Positions 1 to 7,546 are shown, counted from the first letter of the stretch. The stretch: 8,867 nt of DNA from an uncultured Lachnospiraceae bacterium (GCA_910585065.1 CAJUCG010000023.1:15937-24803); one strand, 5' to 3'. The notes: generated by a model not told the origin, from the letters alone. Made by a program: numbers and translations.

Positions 1-56
1 TTTCCGCTTTGCGTTTATAAATCCTCCCGTGCGCGCTTCGGACTGAAACTACAAAT
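1..56. other. Sequence downstream of the GH16 stop, nothing recognised
   Basis: These 56 bases hold no start codon with a suitable ribosome binding site on the minus strand (a GGGAGGA is present but no ATG, GTG or TTG follows before the edge). No stem-loop plus T-run is visible, so the operon's end is not in view. Confidence 0.5.
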
Positions 57-1088
57 TTATTTTGCTGTAGTAAGTTCTGTGATTTCCGCGCTTTGATATA
101 CCCTCACATAATCGATAACAAACTGCTGCGGGAATATGGATTCGTCCACACCGCGCGCACCGCCCCAGTCCCCGCCGACTGCGAGATTTATAAGCAGGTG
201 CATCCGCTTGTCAAAAGGCCATTCGTTTAAGGTCGGCTGGCTCTTGTACTTTGTCGGCTCAAATGTAAAATACTGTTCGCCGTCCATCGACATAATAATC
301 TTATCTGGCAGCCATTCCAAAGTGTAGACATGGAATTCCTCACTCACGCCACTGACGCGCTTTGTCGCTGATTTCTGCGTGCCGATGGAATGATTGTAGG
401 ATTTTGTGTGTACGGTGGCATGAATTAAATCCTGGTCATAACCAACATGTTCCATAATATCAATCTCCCCGGAAGTCGGCCAGTCCCCATAAGCCCAGTC
501 AGTCGGCAGCATCCAGATGGCAGGCCATGTTCCCCTGCCCGTCGGCAGCTTCGCACAGATTTCAAATTTGCCGTACAACCAGTCGCCCTTGCCGCGGGAG
601 ACAAGCCTTGTCGAGGTATAATCCATCTCACCAAGTTTCTCCTTTCTGGCTTCAATCGTCATTACCCCGTCCGCAACCGTTACATTATCACCCTCCGTAT
701 AATTTTGCAGTTCATGGTTGCCCCAGCCGGAACCGCCGGTATCATACCCCCATTTTTCCGCATCCGGCGCACCTTCGTAGTCAAACTCATCCGACCAGAC
801 AAGTTCATACGTTAAGGCATTGTAATCGTATTCATACCCCTTTGCCTTAATGCTTGCCGGATCAATGGTCGGCACAGCATCCGGATCAACATAGGCATCC
901 GAAACCTTATTTCCCGTGCGCCACCCTCCTGACTCAGTCGGTGTGGCAGTCGGGGTCGGGACAGGGGTCTGGCTGACCTCCTGCACAGGGGACGGCTCTA
1001 TGCTCCCCCCTCCCCCTTCTTTCCCGCAGCCCGCAAGACAAACCATGACCGCCGCAGGAAGTAGCAATTTTTTCCACTGCAACTTCAT
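57..1088 (-). CDS. Lipoprotein glycoside hydrolase family 16, probable endo-beta-1,3-glucanase (laminarinase)
   Basis: The 343-residue protein is predicted to hydrolyse internal beta-1,3-glucosidic bonds at the outer cell surface. It opens with a short lysine-containing stretch, a hydrophobic core and the lipobox LAGC, with the lipidated cysteine at residue 21. A Gly/Pro/Thr-rich linker follows to about residue 55. The GH16 jelly-roll runs from about 94 to 330. The catalytic motif GEIDIMEH gives nucleophile E208, D210 and acid/base E213. The extra Met (ExDxxE rather than ExDxE) is the beta-bulge form typical of laminarinases rather than lichenases. Other GH16 laminarinase-like blocks are GNHELQNYT (about 123-131), WPAIWMLP (188-195) and the NLAVGGDWGG stretch (about 301-310). 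The start at 1088 is chosen for its AGGAG site 7 bases upstream and because it places the lipoprotein signal at the N terminus; a longer reading to 1229 would bury it. The gene lies 79 bases after the last permease. Family is secure. Substrate is inferred, and mixed-linkage glucan remains possible. Confidence 0.93.
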   Translation of the reverse strand: MKLQWKKLLLPAAVMVCLAGCGKEGGGGSIEPSPVQEVSQTPVPTPTATPTESGGWRTGNKVSDAYVDPDAVPTIDPASIKAKGYEYDYNALTYELVWSDEFDYEGAPDAEKWGYDTGGSGWGNHELQNYTEGDNVTVADGVMTIEARKEKLGEMDYTSTRLVSRGKGDWLYGKFEICAKLPTGRGTWPAIWMLPTDWAYGDWPTSGEIDIMEHVGYDQDLIHATVHTKSYNHSIGTQKSATKRVSGVSEEFHVYTLEWLPDKIIMSMDGEQYFTFEPTKYKSQPTLNEWPFDKRMHLLINLAVGGDWGGARGVDESIFPQQFVIDYVRVYQSAEITELTTAK

Positions 1089-1095
1089 TCTCTTT

Positions 1096-1100
1096 CTCCT
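1096..1100 (-). promoter_or_regulatory. Ribosome binding site deciding the GH16 start
   Basis: AGGAG on the minus strand, followed by 7 bases and then the ATG at 1088. It supports the lipoprotein start over the upstream in-frame ATG at 1229, which lies inside the preceding permease gene. Confidence 0.8.
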
Positions 1101-1133
1101 ATTTTCCAATCCAAAATCATCCGGGATTCTGCG

Positions 1134-1139
1134 ATTATA
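1134..1139 (-). promoter_or_regulatory. Possible -10 hexamer for the GH16 gene
   Basis: A perfect TATAAT lies on the minus strand about 45 bases before the GH16 ATG, which would give a leader of roughly 40 bases. No -35 box is recognisable at 15-18 bases spacing (AAGGGG sits there) and there is no TG extension. It may be chance in an AT-rich spacer. Confidence 0.25.
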
Positions 1140-1167
1140 ATTCGGCAAAACCACTGCCCCTTTTATA

Positions 1168-2091
1168 TTACTCACCAGTAATCCCCGTATTTTCAATCCC
1201 CTGGATAAATTTTTTCTGCACGAATGCATATAGCACTAAGAGCGGTGCAATCGAGATAAAGGTTGCCGCCATCTTGTAAGCCTCGTTGATCTTGAACGCG
1301 CTTCCGGAGGCAGAAGCCAGGCTGTCAAATTCCGAGTTAAACAGGGAAAGTTTTGCCGGGAGCAGCTCGATGGAATTTCTAAGCAGAGTTCCTGTGATAT
1401 AGGTCTCATTCCAGTTCCACACAAAGGAAAACAGGAATACCACCAGTATTGTGGAAAGAGACATCTTGATCACCACATGATAAAATACCTTGAGTGGCCC
1501 CGCCCCATCAATCATTGCCGCCTCGTCAAGCACATGCGGAATCATATTAAAGAAATTGTTAAAAATCAAAATCAGCACTGTCGAGTACACGCCCTGCCCA
1601 AGCAGTGCCATCAATACCTGCGGGATCGGTGTCCCAATCAGAGTGAACTTGATTATCTGCTGGAAGGAAACAAACATCATCAGCCTCGGTACCATCAGCA
1701 CCGGAATTGGAATGATAAATGCAAGCAGTATCATCACAAACCAGAAGTGCTTGAAGCGGAAGTTAAAGCGCGAGAGCGCGTAGCCGGTAAGTGCTGACAC
1801 CGCTGTCTGACAGATTGCTAAAAGCCCGGAAAACATTATGGAATTCAGCAGAGTTTTGTTTACCTTTAACACGCTTGCCGCCACCTTCAGATTACCGATG
1901 GAAAACTTTTTTGGCAGCCATTCCACCGCCGGATCAATTACATCCGCTGAACTCATAAAGGTCTTTGAGATAATGCCGAAAATCGGCTTCAGGAATACAA
2001 AGCTGATGCAGATCAAAACAAAGTAGATCAGAAGCTTTTGGATTTTCGGGAATACATGAACCACCCTGTTCTTCTTTTTCATGCTCTTCAT
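1168..2091 (-). CDS. Sugar ABC transporter permease, MalG/MsmG-like (pair 2)
   Basis: The 307-residue inner-membrane subunit of a CUT1-type carbohydrate importer has six predicted membrane segments. The first is near residues 19-39; the rest form the permease domain from about residue 80 to 295. The C-terminal FVQKKFIQGIENTGITGE tail is typical of MalG-like subunits. The EAA loop that docks on the ATPase reads EAAMIDGAG from residue 190, but continues into IKMSLS where the family normally has I-x-L-P followed by another proline, so both usual prolines are missing. I place the start at 2091 because AGGAG (2099-2103) is 7 bases upstream. The ATG at 2097, which would make an ATGA overlap with the previous gene, is only 1 base from it. 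The partner is the MalF-like gene immediately before. Permease identity is firm; the transported sugar is inferred from the adjacent GH16 enzyme. Confidence 0.92.
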   Translation of the reverse strand: MKSMKKKNRVVHVFPKIQKLLIYFVLICISFVFLKPIFGIISKTFMSSADVIDPAVEWLPKKFSIGNLKVAASVLKVNKTLLNSIMFSGLLAICQTAVSALTGYALSRFNFRFKHFWFVMILLAFIIPIPVLMVPRLMMFVSFQQIIKFTLIGTPIPQVLMALLGQGVYSTVLILIFNNFFNMIPHVLDEAAMIDGAGPLKVFYHVVIKMSLSTILVVFLFSFVWNWNETYITGTLLRNSIELLPAKLSLFNSEFDSLASASGSAFKINEAYKMAATFISIAPLLVLYAFVQKKFIQGIENTGITGE

Positions 2092-2093
2092 GC

Positions 2094-3095
2094 TCATACT
2101 CCTCTCTTTTTCTCTTTCCTGTCCTTAAAGATCAGGAAGGCTGCACCGATAATCAGCAGCACAATCAGGCTGTAAATCCAGGCGTAAGTCGCTGCATAGC
2201 CAAGCCCGCCGCTCATATTACCAGTAGCTACTTTTATAAGACCGTAGACCGGGTTCGTATCATAAGTGCCAAGCTGCGCGATTGTAAAAATCGTACATAC
2301 AAGTGCGATTGGCTTGATCATTGGAATAATAATCTTCCACAGAATCTGCCAGCTATTTGCCGAATCAATCTTCGCCGCCTCAAACAGACTTGGATTGATT
2401 TTTTGGAGACCGTTAATAAAAAGTACAATCGGTATTCCTGTAAACCATAAGATCACCGAGAGTTCGTCGAGTACGCCGCCCAGCGTGTGCGCAAACTGTG
2501 GTGAGTAGCTCTCTATCATGTTCATGATAAAAAGTCCGTCGTAGCGGCTGACCTCCTCCATATGCTCGGATACATCTGCATCCAGGATCTGCGACATTAC
2601 CGGTCCTGACATAATAATAACCGGAAGAAAATAAATTGTGCGAAACATCCCGCGAAATTTTGTCAGCTTGCTCATCAGGTAAGCAATGATGAAAGAAACG
2701 ATAATAACCACAAAAGTATACGGGATAATCATTGCGAGAAACTCAAGCAGTGCTGGAACAAACTCCGTATTCTTAAAAAATGCGGTCACATAATTTGCCA
2801 TCCCCACAAAATCAATCTCCCATCCGAGCACGCTCGTGCGGACATCCGTAAAACTTAAATAGATTGTCGCAGCAAATGGAAACAGGGTGAAGATTACAAA
2901 GCCGATGATCCATGGCAGCATAAACAGGTAGCCAAGGCGGTTCTGTCTGCGCTTATAGGCATTAACCTTCCTTTTATTGATTTCTACTGGGACGGCTGCC
3001 TTGTTCCTCTCCTCCTTTTTTTCCGGCACTTCGCTCTTTCCTGCCCCTGCCATCTCTTTTTCCAATGTGTTCTTTTTCCCGTCTTTTTTCATCAT
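2094..3095 (-). CDS. Sugar ABC transporter permease, MalF/MsmF-like (pair 2)
   Basis: The 333-residue membrane subunit pairs with the following MalG-like permease. It starts with a lysine/glutamate-rich, presumably cytoplasmic tail of about 52 residues, longer than most MsmF-type proteins have. The first membrane helix follows (LFMLPWIIGFVIFTLFP, about 57-73), then the permease domain from about 115 to 323. A loop of about 45 residues (roughly 170-212, acidic and aromatic, containing EHMEEVSRYDG) separates two of the membrane helices and probably lies outside. The EAA loop starts at residue 239 as EAAKIDSAN: the normally conserved glycine after the aspartate is serine (245), while the later I-x-x-P and K-P prolines are kept. 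The start ATG overlaps the DUF5696 stop (ATGA). A second ATG at 3092 is better spaced from the AAGGGG site and is an alternative, one residue shorter. Confidence 0.92.
   Translation of the reverse strand: MMKKDGKKNTLEKEMAGAGKSEVPEKKEERNKAAVPVEINKRKVNAYKRRQNRLGYLFMLPWIIGFVIFTLFPFAATIYLSFTDVRTSVLGWEIDFVGMANYVTAFFKNTEFVPALLEFLAMIIPYTFVVIIVSFIIAYLMSKLTKFRGMFRTIYFLPVIIMSGPVMSQILDADVSEHMEEVSRYDGLFIMNMIESYSPQFAHTLGGVLDELSVILWFTGIPIVLFINGLQKINPSLFEAAKIDSANSWQILWKIIIPMIKPIALVCTIFTIAQLGTYDTNPVYGLIKVATGNMSGGLGYAATYAWIYSLIVLLIIGAAFLIFKDRKEKKRGV
2099..2103 (-). promoter_or_regulatory. Ribosome binding site deciding the MalG-like (pair 2) start
   Basis: AGGAG lies within the last codons of the preceding permease gene. 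It is 7 bases from the ATG at 2091 and only 1 base from the ATG at 2097, so the downstream ATG is favoured. Confidence 0.65.
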
Positions 3096-5509
3096 CTCAC
3101 CCCTTCCCCGGAAGAAATTACTTCTGCGCTTAATGCGCCAATTTCATTTTCCTGCCAGGATATCACATTATCCGTATAATTAATTACCACATACTTTATA
3201 TCCTGACCATTCTGGTAAGTATTTAAAATCACGCCGTTCTCAAGTACTGTGCGGTCTGTCCACTCGTAACCGGAAACCTTTGACAGCACTGTATTGACGC
3301 TGTTATAGATGCTGCCGATCAAAGTTTCATACTGCGCAAACTCCGTTGAATACAAGTCGGAAGATACTGTGTCCGCAAGATAGTAGGACGGCTCCTTTGA
3401 CAGGATAAAGGACGGTGACATATTATAGTCAATCATCTTCAAGATATCGGACTGCGCATAAAATGAGAAATTGGAGTACGGCGCGTACATTTCCATTGTC
3501 CCGTGAAGTACAAGCTGCAAAAACGGCACGGTATCCGTCTCAAATACATACTGCGAAGTCCCCGCTGGCATCTGCAAGAAACGGTCAGTATATTTCCACA
3601 GATACATATTTGGATTCACTAAATTGATTTTCATCTCCTGTCTTACCCCGGCAAGCGTATCTTGATAGAGCACGATGGCATCCGTAATGGAGAAATCCAC
3701 ACCATCGCGATCATAGGTTCCTGTCAGGACATTGGAAATTCCGTCCAGTGTAATGGAAGCATTCGTCTTTTTCAATTTCTCCGCCAGCGTCTTTGTCCAC
3801 GCCGCTACCTTTTTCGGCGTTGCGCGGCTAAAATTTGATACCGGAACGTTCTGCGGCAGGATCATGCTCTCATCCACCTCCACATACCAAGTATTGACAT
3901 GTTTCGCTGCAATATTGTAGTAGCCCGTCATCTCCCTGTTGATGATCGCCATCTCGCGCGAGTGGGAAATATCAATCCCCTGCTTTTCATACTTGGAGAG
4001 CAATTCCTTAAAGTCTCCTGAACTTCCAATCTTTCCGGAATATTTTACTTTATCCGGGCGGGTTAATGTCTCCCCGTTTTTCTGCCAGCCGATCAGACCA
4101 GCATTGATGTTTTGAATGCCATCCTGTATAAGCGTATTTAAAATATCATCCACATCTTTTGTTGTTGTCACAACTACCTGCTCGTTACCCAGCAGTCCGC
4201 TTTTTGCATCCGCCATAATAAAGTCAAGCCGGAGTGGAATCTCCCCCGCCGCCGTGTCAAGTGGGGTCAGAATGCCCTGTTCCAGCAAATGTGTACGGTA
4301 GGCTGCCGCCATTCCGGTATAGTCTGCCGCAAAACTTTTTCCATCGCTGCCATCGCCCTCAAGGAAGGTGTAGGTCATGGAAATATCCACATGCTGCGGT
4401 TCTGCCATCATAGAAAAATATCCTGCTCCCTGCTTGTTATAAACCTGGAAATATGAAAGGTTATACTCAAAGCGCGGGTAGCCCCAGGTATATTTTACTT
4501 TTTTATTCTCGTCCGGACGCACAATAATTTCCATGTACTCCGCACCGGACTCCGCGTAAGCGACAAATGCTGCCTGCGAGTCGCCGTGCGCGATCCCAAA
4601 TACTGGCATCACCGGATTTTTAAGTGGCACAGCATCGTTCCGGCTCGTAGTGTAGTAAGGCTCGGTACTGAGATCTGGGCCGTATACATCCCCGATATAC
4701 TCTGTGAAAGAAACCGCATTGTCGGCAAACCGGATCAGACCGCCGCAGCCATCCGGCACAAGGACATAGCCGGGAATCATGTATTTTTTCTCATTCTCCC
4801 CGTACTCGCCGGTTTCTGGGTTCCAGTAAGCCGCCTCGCCGCCGGACGCGCCAAGAAACGGGGTGAGCAAAACGGATGCCATCCGGTTTTTGCCTTCTCC
4901 GGTAATCTCCTCGTAAGGAATCTCGTAGCGGATGGAATCTTCCAGAAACGTAATGTACACTTTCATCCGCAAATCAATGGCGGAAAACTCAACATCTAAC
5001 CGTCTTGTCGCGGGGTTGTCATTTAACATAACAAGTTTAGAACTTGCACCGTCCTTTGAAGCGGAACTAATATTTTTAATTGTATCAGACTCGTAGTACT
5101 CCACCGTAATCAAAGAATTGGCGATCCCGACATAGGTCGCGTTCATGCTCGCTTCCTTCGGCTCTGCTGCCGCTTTCTCCTCCGATGTTCCAGCCGCTTT
5201 TACGGCGGCATTTAAATCGGCAGAAAACGCGACATCCGCACCCGTCTTCCATACATAGCCGCTTCTTTTGTCTTCCACCGCGATGATATCGCGATCCTCG
5301 CGGTAATAGTAGCGCATCGTGTCCGTTTCATAAAGCAGCTGGTACGCGTCAAGCTTTACAATATCATAGGTTACTTTATCCGGCGGCAGCTTTGTATCCC
5401 TGCCCGTCGGAAGGTAAGTTTTTGCGTAGACCACCGTGGTGATCCCCAAAAGAAGACCTGCTAAGACAATCACCGCTAAGATTTTTTTCCTTTTACCGGT
5501 TAAAGACAT
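3092..5509 (-). CDS. Membrane-anchored extracytoplasmic DUF5696-like protein, possible glycosidase fold
   Basis: The function of this 805-residue protein is not established; I assign it to the DUF5696 family from remembered resemblance, not a search. A basic N terminus (GKRKK) and one hydrophobic segment (about 9-29, ending VYA) make it membrane-anchored or secreted. Residues about 45-400 look beta-rich. Residues about 425-700 alternate short hydrophobic strands and helices like a TIM barrel, with strand-end acids in LRLDF (D429), WYVEVDE (E544, D546), ITLDG (D589) and VFETD (E657, D659). A small beta domain with YVVINYTDN closes the chain. This resembles the layout of retaining glycosidases such as GH31/36/101 relatives, but no catalytic residue can be named. 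An Ala/Glu-rich low-complexity stretch lies at about 101-120. AGGAGGT (5518-5524) sits 8 bases before the ATG, inside the NHL/YIP1 gene, which overlaps by 17 bases. It lies between two permease pairs, suggesting glycan handling at the membrane. Confidence 0.82.
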   Translation of the reverse strand: MSLTGKRKKILAVIVLAGLLLGITTVVYAKTYLPTGRDTKLPPDKVTYDIVKLDAYQLLYETDTMRYYYREDRDIIAVEDKRSGYVWKTGADVAFSADLNAAVKAAGTSEEKAAAEPKEASMNATYVGIANSLITVEYYESDTIKNISSASKDGASSKLVMLNDNPATRRLDVEFSAIDLRMKVYITFLEDSIRYEIPYEEITGEGKNRMASVLLTPFLGASGGEAAYWNPETGEYGENEKKYMIPGYVLVPDGCGGLIRFADNAVSFTEYIGDVYGPDLSTEPYYTTSRNDAVPLKNPVMPVFGIAHGDSQAAFVAYAESGAEYMEIIVRPDENKKVKYTWGYPRFEYNLSYFQVYNKQGAGYFSMMAEPQHVDISMTYTFLEGDGSDGKSFAADYTGMAAAYRTHLLEQGILTPLDTAAGEIPLRLDFIMADAKSGLLGNEQVVVTTTKDVDDILNTLIQDGIQNINAGLIGWQKNGETLTRPDKVKYSGKIGSSGDFKELLSKYEKQGIDISHSREMAIINREMTGYYNIAAKHVNTWYVEVDESMILPQNVPVSNFSRATPKKVAAWTKTLAEKLKKTNASITLDGISNVLTGTYDRDGVDFSITDAIVLYQDTLAGVRQEMKINLVNPNMYLWKYTDRFLQMPAGTSQYVFETDTVPFLQLVLHGTMEMYAPYSNFSFYAQSDILKMIDYNMSPSFILSKEPSYYLADTVSSDLYSTEFAQYETLIGSIYNSVNTVLSKVSGYEWTDRTVLENGVILNTYQNGQDIKYVVINYTDNVISWQENEIGALSAEVISSGEGVR

Positions 5510-7541
5510 TGCGCAGCACCTCCTGTCCTACTGTGTAGAGGAATTCATACAGATCCTCGCACATTATCATTATAATCAGCACCATGACCGCCGCGATAAT
5601 CATAAAAATAACGGTCAGAATAATACTTTTTACCGTTTCCTTCCCCGAATAGTCATGCACAGTCAAAAACCCGATAAAAATTAGGATGACTGACCAGACC
5701 ATACCCACTAAAAGCATCAGCGAAAGCAGGAAAGATTCATTGTAGGTCATGCCGTAGGAGCATACCGTAATCAAAACGAGCGCGATTAACAGCGGCAGCG
5801 ACCCGTATGCCGGTATCATATATACCTGTGCCAAAGTTCCATCCCCGTCTGTGATGGAAGTCACCAGCCAGCTGCAGAAGATAAAGAGAAGGAGCAGAAC
5901 AAAAAAGCCTGCGATAATGCCGCCGATATCCATATCCTCCACCGCCACATACTGGTAGATAAAGCCCTTCTTTGTCTGGTAGAGCATATAGATAACAAAG
6001 AAGATCGCATAGATTGCCGTAGCACCTAAGATGCTGCCTGCCCGATGCCTGCGGATCTCATAATACATATTCGAAGGCGACCTGCATATTTTTTTGGCAA
6101 ACTGTAAATCCTGCAGCACCGGAAGTTTTGCAATCTGCGCCGCAAATGCCTCCTTCGCGCACTTGATTCTGCGTTTTTTGCGATCCAAGAAGGAAACGAC
6201 CTTCATCAGGATAAACAGTATAATCACAAGGATGAACACGATCGGCAGCACCTTTTGTATCTTTTCGTTGCGCACTTCCCAGAACGCTTCGGGATAGTAG
6301 GAACGGTTTCCCGCAACCTTAAAATGTTCCATTGCTTCTTTATAGCACCCAGCATGAAAATACGCTTTGCCCACACCGTCATGCGCAAGCACAGACATCT
6401 GATTTAAACGCAGCACCTCATTCCATTTATCCATGGACTGCTCATAAAGCCCCTGCTCGTAAAGTGCCATGGCTTCATAGACCATCAGTGCATAATCAGT
6501 TGGTCGGAAGGAAGTCAAATAACCTTTATCGCCGTCCGCTGTCCACACATTCCCGTCCATATCCACCGCCACGGTCGGCAGGGAGGAATAAAGTCCCGCC
6601 ACATCCATATTGCTCTGATTCGAGCCAAAGGAAAAGATCAGTTCGCCACTCGGCGAGTGTACATCCACTAGCCCGGTTGTGGAACAGGAATAGATAATTC
6701 CCTGTGTATCTACATAAATATCTGCGATATTTTCGCTAATGCTGAACACGGTTTCCTTAAACATATTTCCGCCGGAAGTGTTATGTTTTTTTACGGCGTT
6801 GCGGAAATCCCCCATCGTCGTGGTGTAGACAATGCCCTGATGATCAAGGAACACATTCGAGAACGTCGTCGGCACGACATCGAGCATTTTTTCGAGCTGT
6901 TCTCTCGAAAAAATCAGGCGCTGCAAAGCCTCCGAGAAATTGACCTTCGACTTGTTCACGGTAAAATAACCGAGGAAATCGCCCGTGTGCGAGAGCTGGA
7001 TTACACCGCTGTACACGCCCTCTCCAATAATGTACATATTGCCGCTTTTATCAACTGCAATTTTGTTCGGCTCAAAATTTGTGTCAGAAAACAGTGGAGT
7101 ATCCGGTTTTTCAAAAGCCTCTTTTAGTTCAAACTCTTTTGAGAAGCGAAAAACGGTCTTTGCCCCGGCATCCGCCACATACAGATCGCCGGCATCCGTG
7201 ACGAAAATTCCTCTGGGTGTCGTAAAACCGCTATAGGCAAGCTCCATCTCCACTCTGCCCTCACGGATATTGTACTTTAATACTCTCCGGTTGCCGGAAT
7301 CCGCGATGTAGAGCATATTTTCCTTGTCAATAAAGAGATCCTGCGGCGTTTTAAGTCCCAGATCCGTGATCGTGCGCTCCGGCAAATATGCGTCTTGTGT
7401 GCGCACAAAATCATCATTGTCGTCGAGCGTATAAGTGTAGCTGGTCGCCTGCGAAGCAAGTGCCGTGCCGGTTTCACAAAAGAAAAGGAATAGGGAGGCA
7501 AGCAGCAAAACCAGTCCCGTTTTGGTTCTTCGTTTTTTCAT
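5493..7541 (-). CDS. NHL beta-propeller / TPR / YIP1-like membrane protein
   Basis: This 682-residue protein of unknown role has a clear mosaic layout. A signal peptide (KKRR start, hydrophobic core 9-22) probably is cleaved after ALA (27-29). About six NHL-like repeats follow between 66 and 345. The clearest are PQDLFIDKENMLYIADSGNR (67-86) and TPRGIFVTDAGDLYVADAG (108-126), with later copies near 158, 228, 271 and 321. A TPR-like helical stretch spans about 350-417 (YEQGLYEQSMDKWNEVLRLN). A membrane helix (about 431-451) leads to a basic cytoplasmic linker (RKKRRIK) and then five more helices between 503 and 661, resembling a YIP1 domain. The propeller and TPR would be outside the cell. The GGAGGAGGG site (7547-7555) lies 5 bases before the ATG. 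It is 15 bases downstream of a MalG-like gene and overlaps the DUF5696 gene by 17 bases. A glycan-binding, scaffold or sensory role is inference. Confidence 0.88.
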   Translation of the reverse strand: MKKRRTKTGLVLLLASLFLFFCETGTALASQATSYTYTLDDNDDFVRTQDAYLPERTITDLGLKTPQDLFIDKENMLYIADSGNRRVLKYNIREGRVEMELAYSGFTTPRGIFVTDAGDLYVADAGAKTVFRFSKEFELKEAFEKPDTPLFSDTNFEPNKIAVDKSGNMYIIGEGVYSGVIQLSHTGDFLGYFTVNKSKVNFSEALQRLIFSREQLEKMLDVVPTTFSNVFLDHQGIVYTTTMGDFRNAVKKHNTSGGNMFKETVFSISENIADIYVDTQGIIYSCSTTGLVDVHSPSGELIFSFGSNQSNMDVAGLYSSLPTVAVDMDGNVWTADGDKGYLTSFRPTDYALMVYEAMALYEQGLYEQSMDKWNEVLRLNQMSVLAHDGVGKAYFHAGCYKEAMEHFKVAGNRSYYPEAFWEVRNEKIQKVLPIVFILVIILFILMKVVSFLDRKKRRIKCAKEAFAAQIAKLPVLQDLQFAKKICRSPSNMYYEIRRHRAGSILGATAIYAIFFVIYMLYQTKKGFIYQYVAVEDMDIGGIIAGFFVLLLLFIFCSWLVTSITDGDGTLAQVYMIPAYGSLPLLIALVLITVCSYGMTYNESFLLSLMLLVGMVWSVILIFIGFLTVHDYSGKETVKSIILTVIFMIIAAVMVLIIMIMCEDLYEFLYTVGQEVLRNVFNR
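5518..5524 (-). promoter_or_regulatory. Strong ribosome binding site inside the NHL/YIP1 gene
   Basis: AGGAGGT, a near-perfect anti-16S match, lies 8 bases before the DUF5696 ATG and within the last codons of the upstream reading frame. Ribosomes finishing the NHL/YIP1 protein pass over it, so translation of the two proteins is probably coupled. Confidence 0.8.
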
Positions 7542-7546
7542 ATTCG

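Larger units (their letters stand above)
1089..1167 (-). other. 79-base spacer before the GH16 gene
   Basis: This is the only real non-coding gap in the window. It holds the GH16 ribosome binding site and a TATAAT hexamer (1134-1139). It also has a weak 4-bp inverted repeat (GGCA/TGCC, 1144-1158) without a following T-run, so I see no convincing terminator. The GH16 gene may be read through from the permeases, transcribed from its own promoter, or both. Confidence 0.6.

Noticed and set aside
447..815. Plus-strand open frame of 122 codons opposite the GH16 gene
   Set aside because: It is Pro/Arg-rich antisense translation of a well-supported enzyme, and a second overlapping plus frame (527-850) has the same character.
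1144..1158. Inverted repeat GGCA/TGCC as a terminator after the pair 2 MalG-like gene
   Set aside because: The stem is only 4 bp with a 7-base loop and no T-run, too weak to call.
1162..1167. TATAAA as a second -10 box
   Set aside because: The nearest TTGAAA lies about 23 bases upstream, outside workable spacing; likely chance.
1089..1229. Longer N terminus of the GH16 protein starting at 1229
   Set aside because: It would overlap the permease gene by 62 bases and place 47 residues before a clear lipoprotein signal. The ATG at 1088 has a well-spaced AGGAG.
4586..4999. Plus-strand open frame of 137 codons
   Set aside because: It lies wholly opposite the DUF5696 gene, has no ribosome binding site of note and no recognisable protein features; it is a shadow of the real frame.
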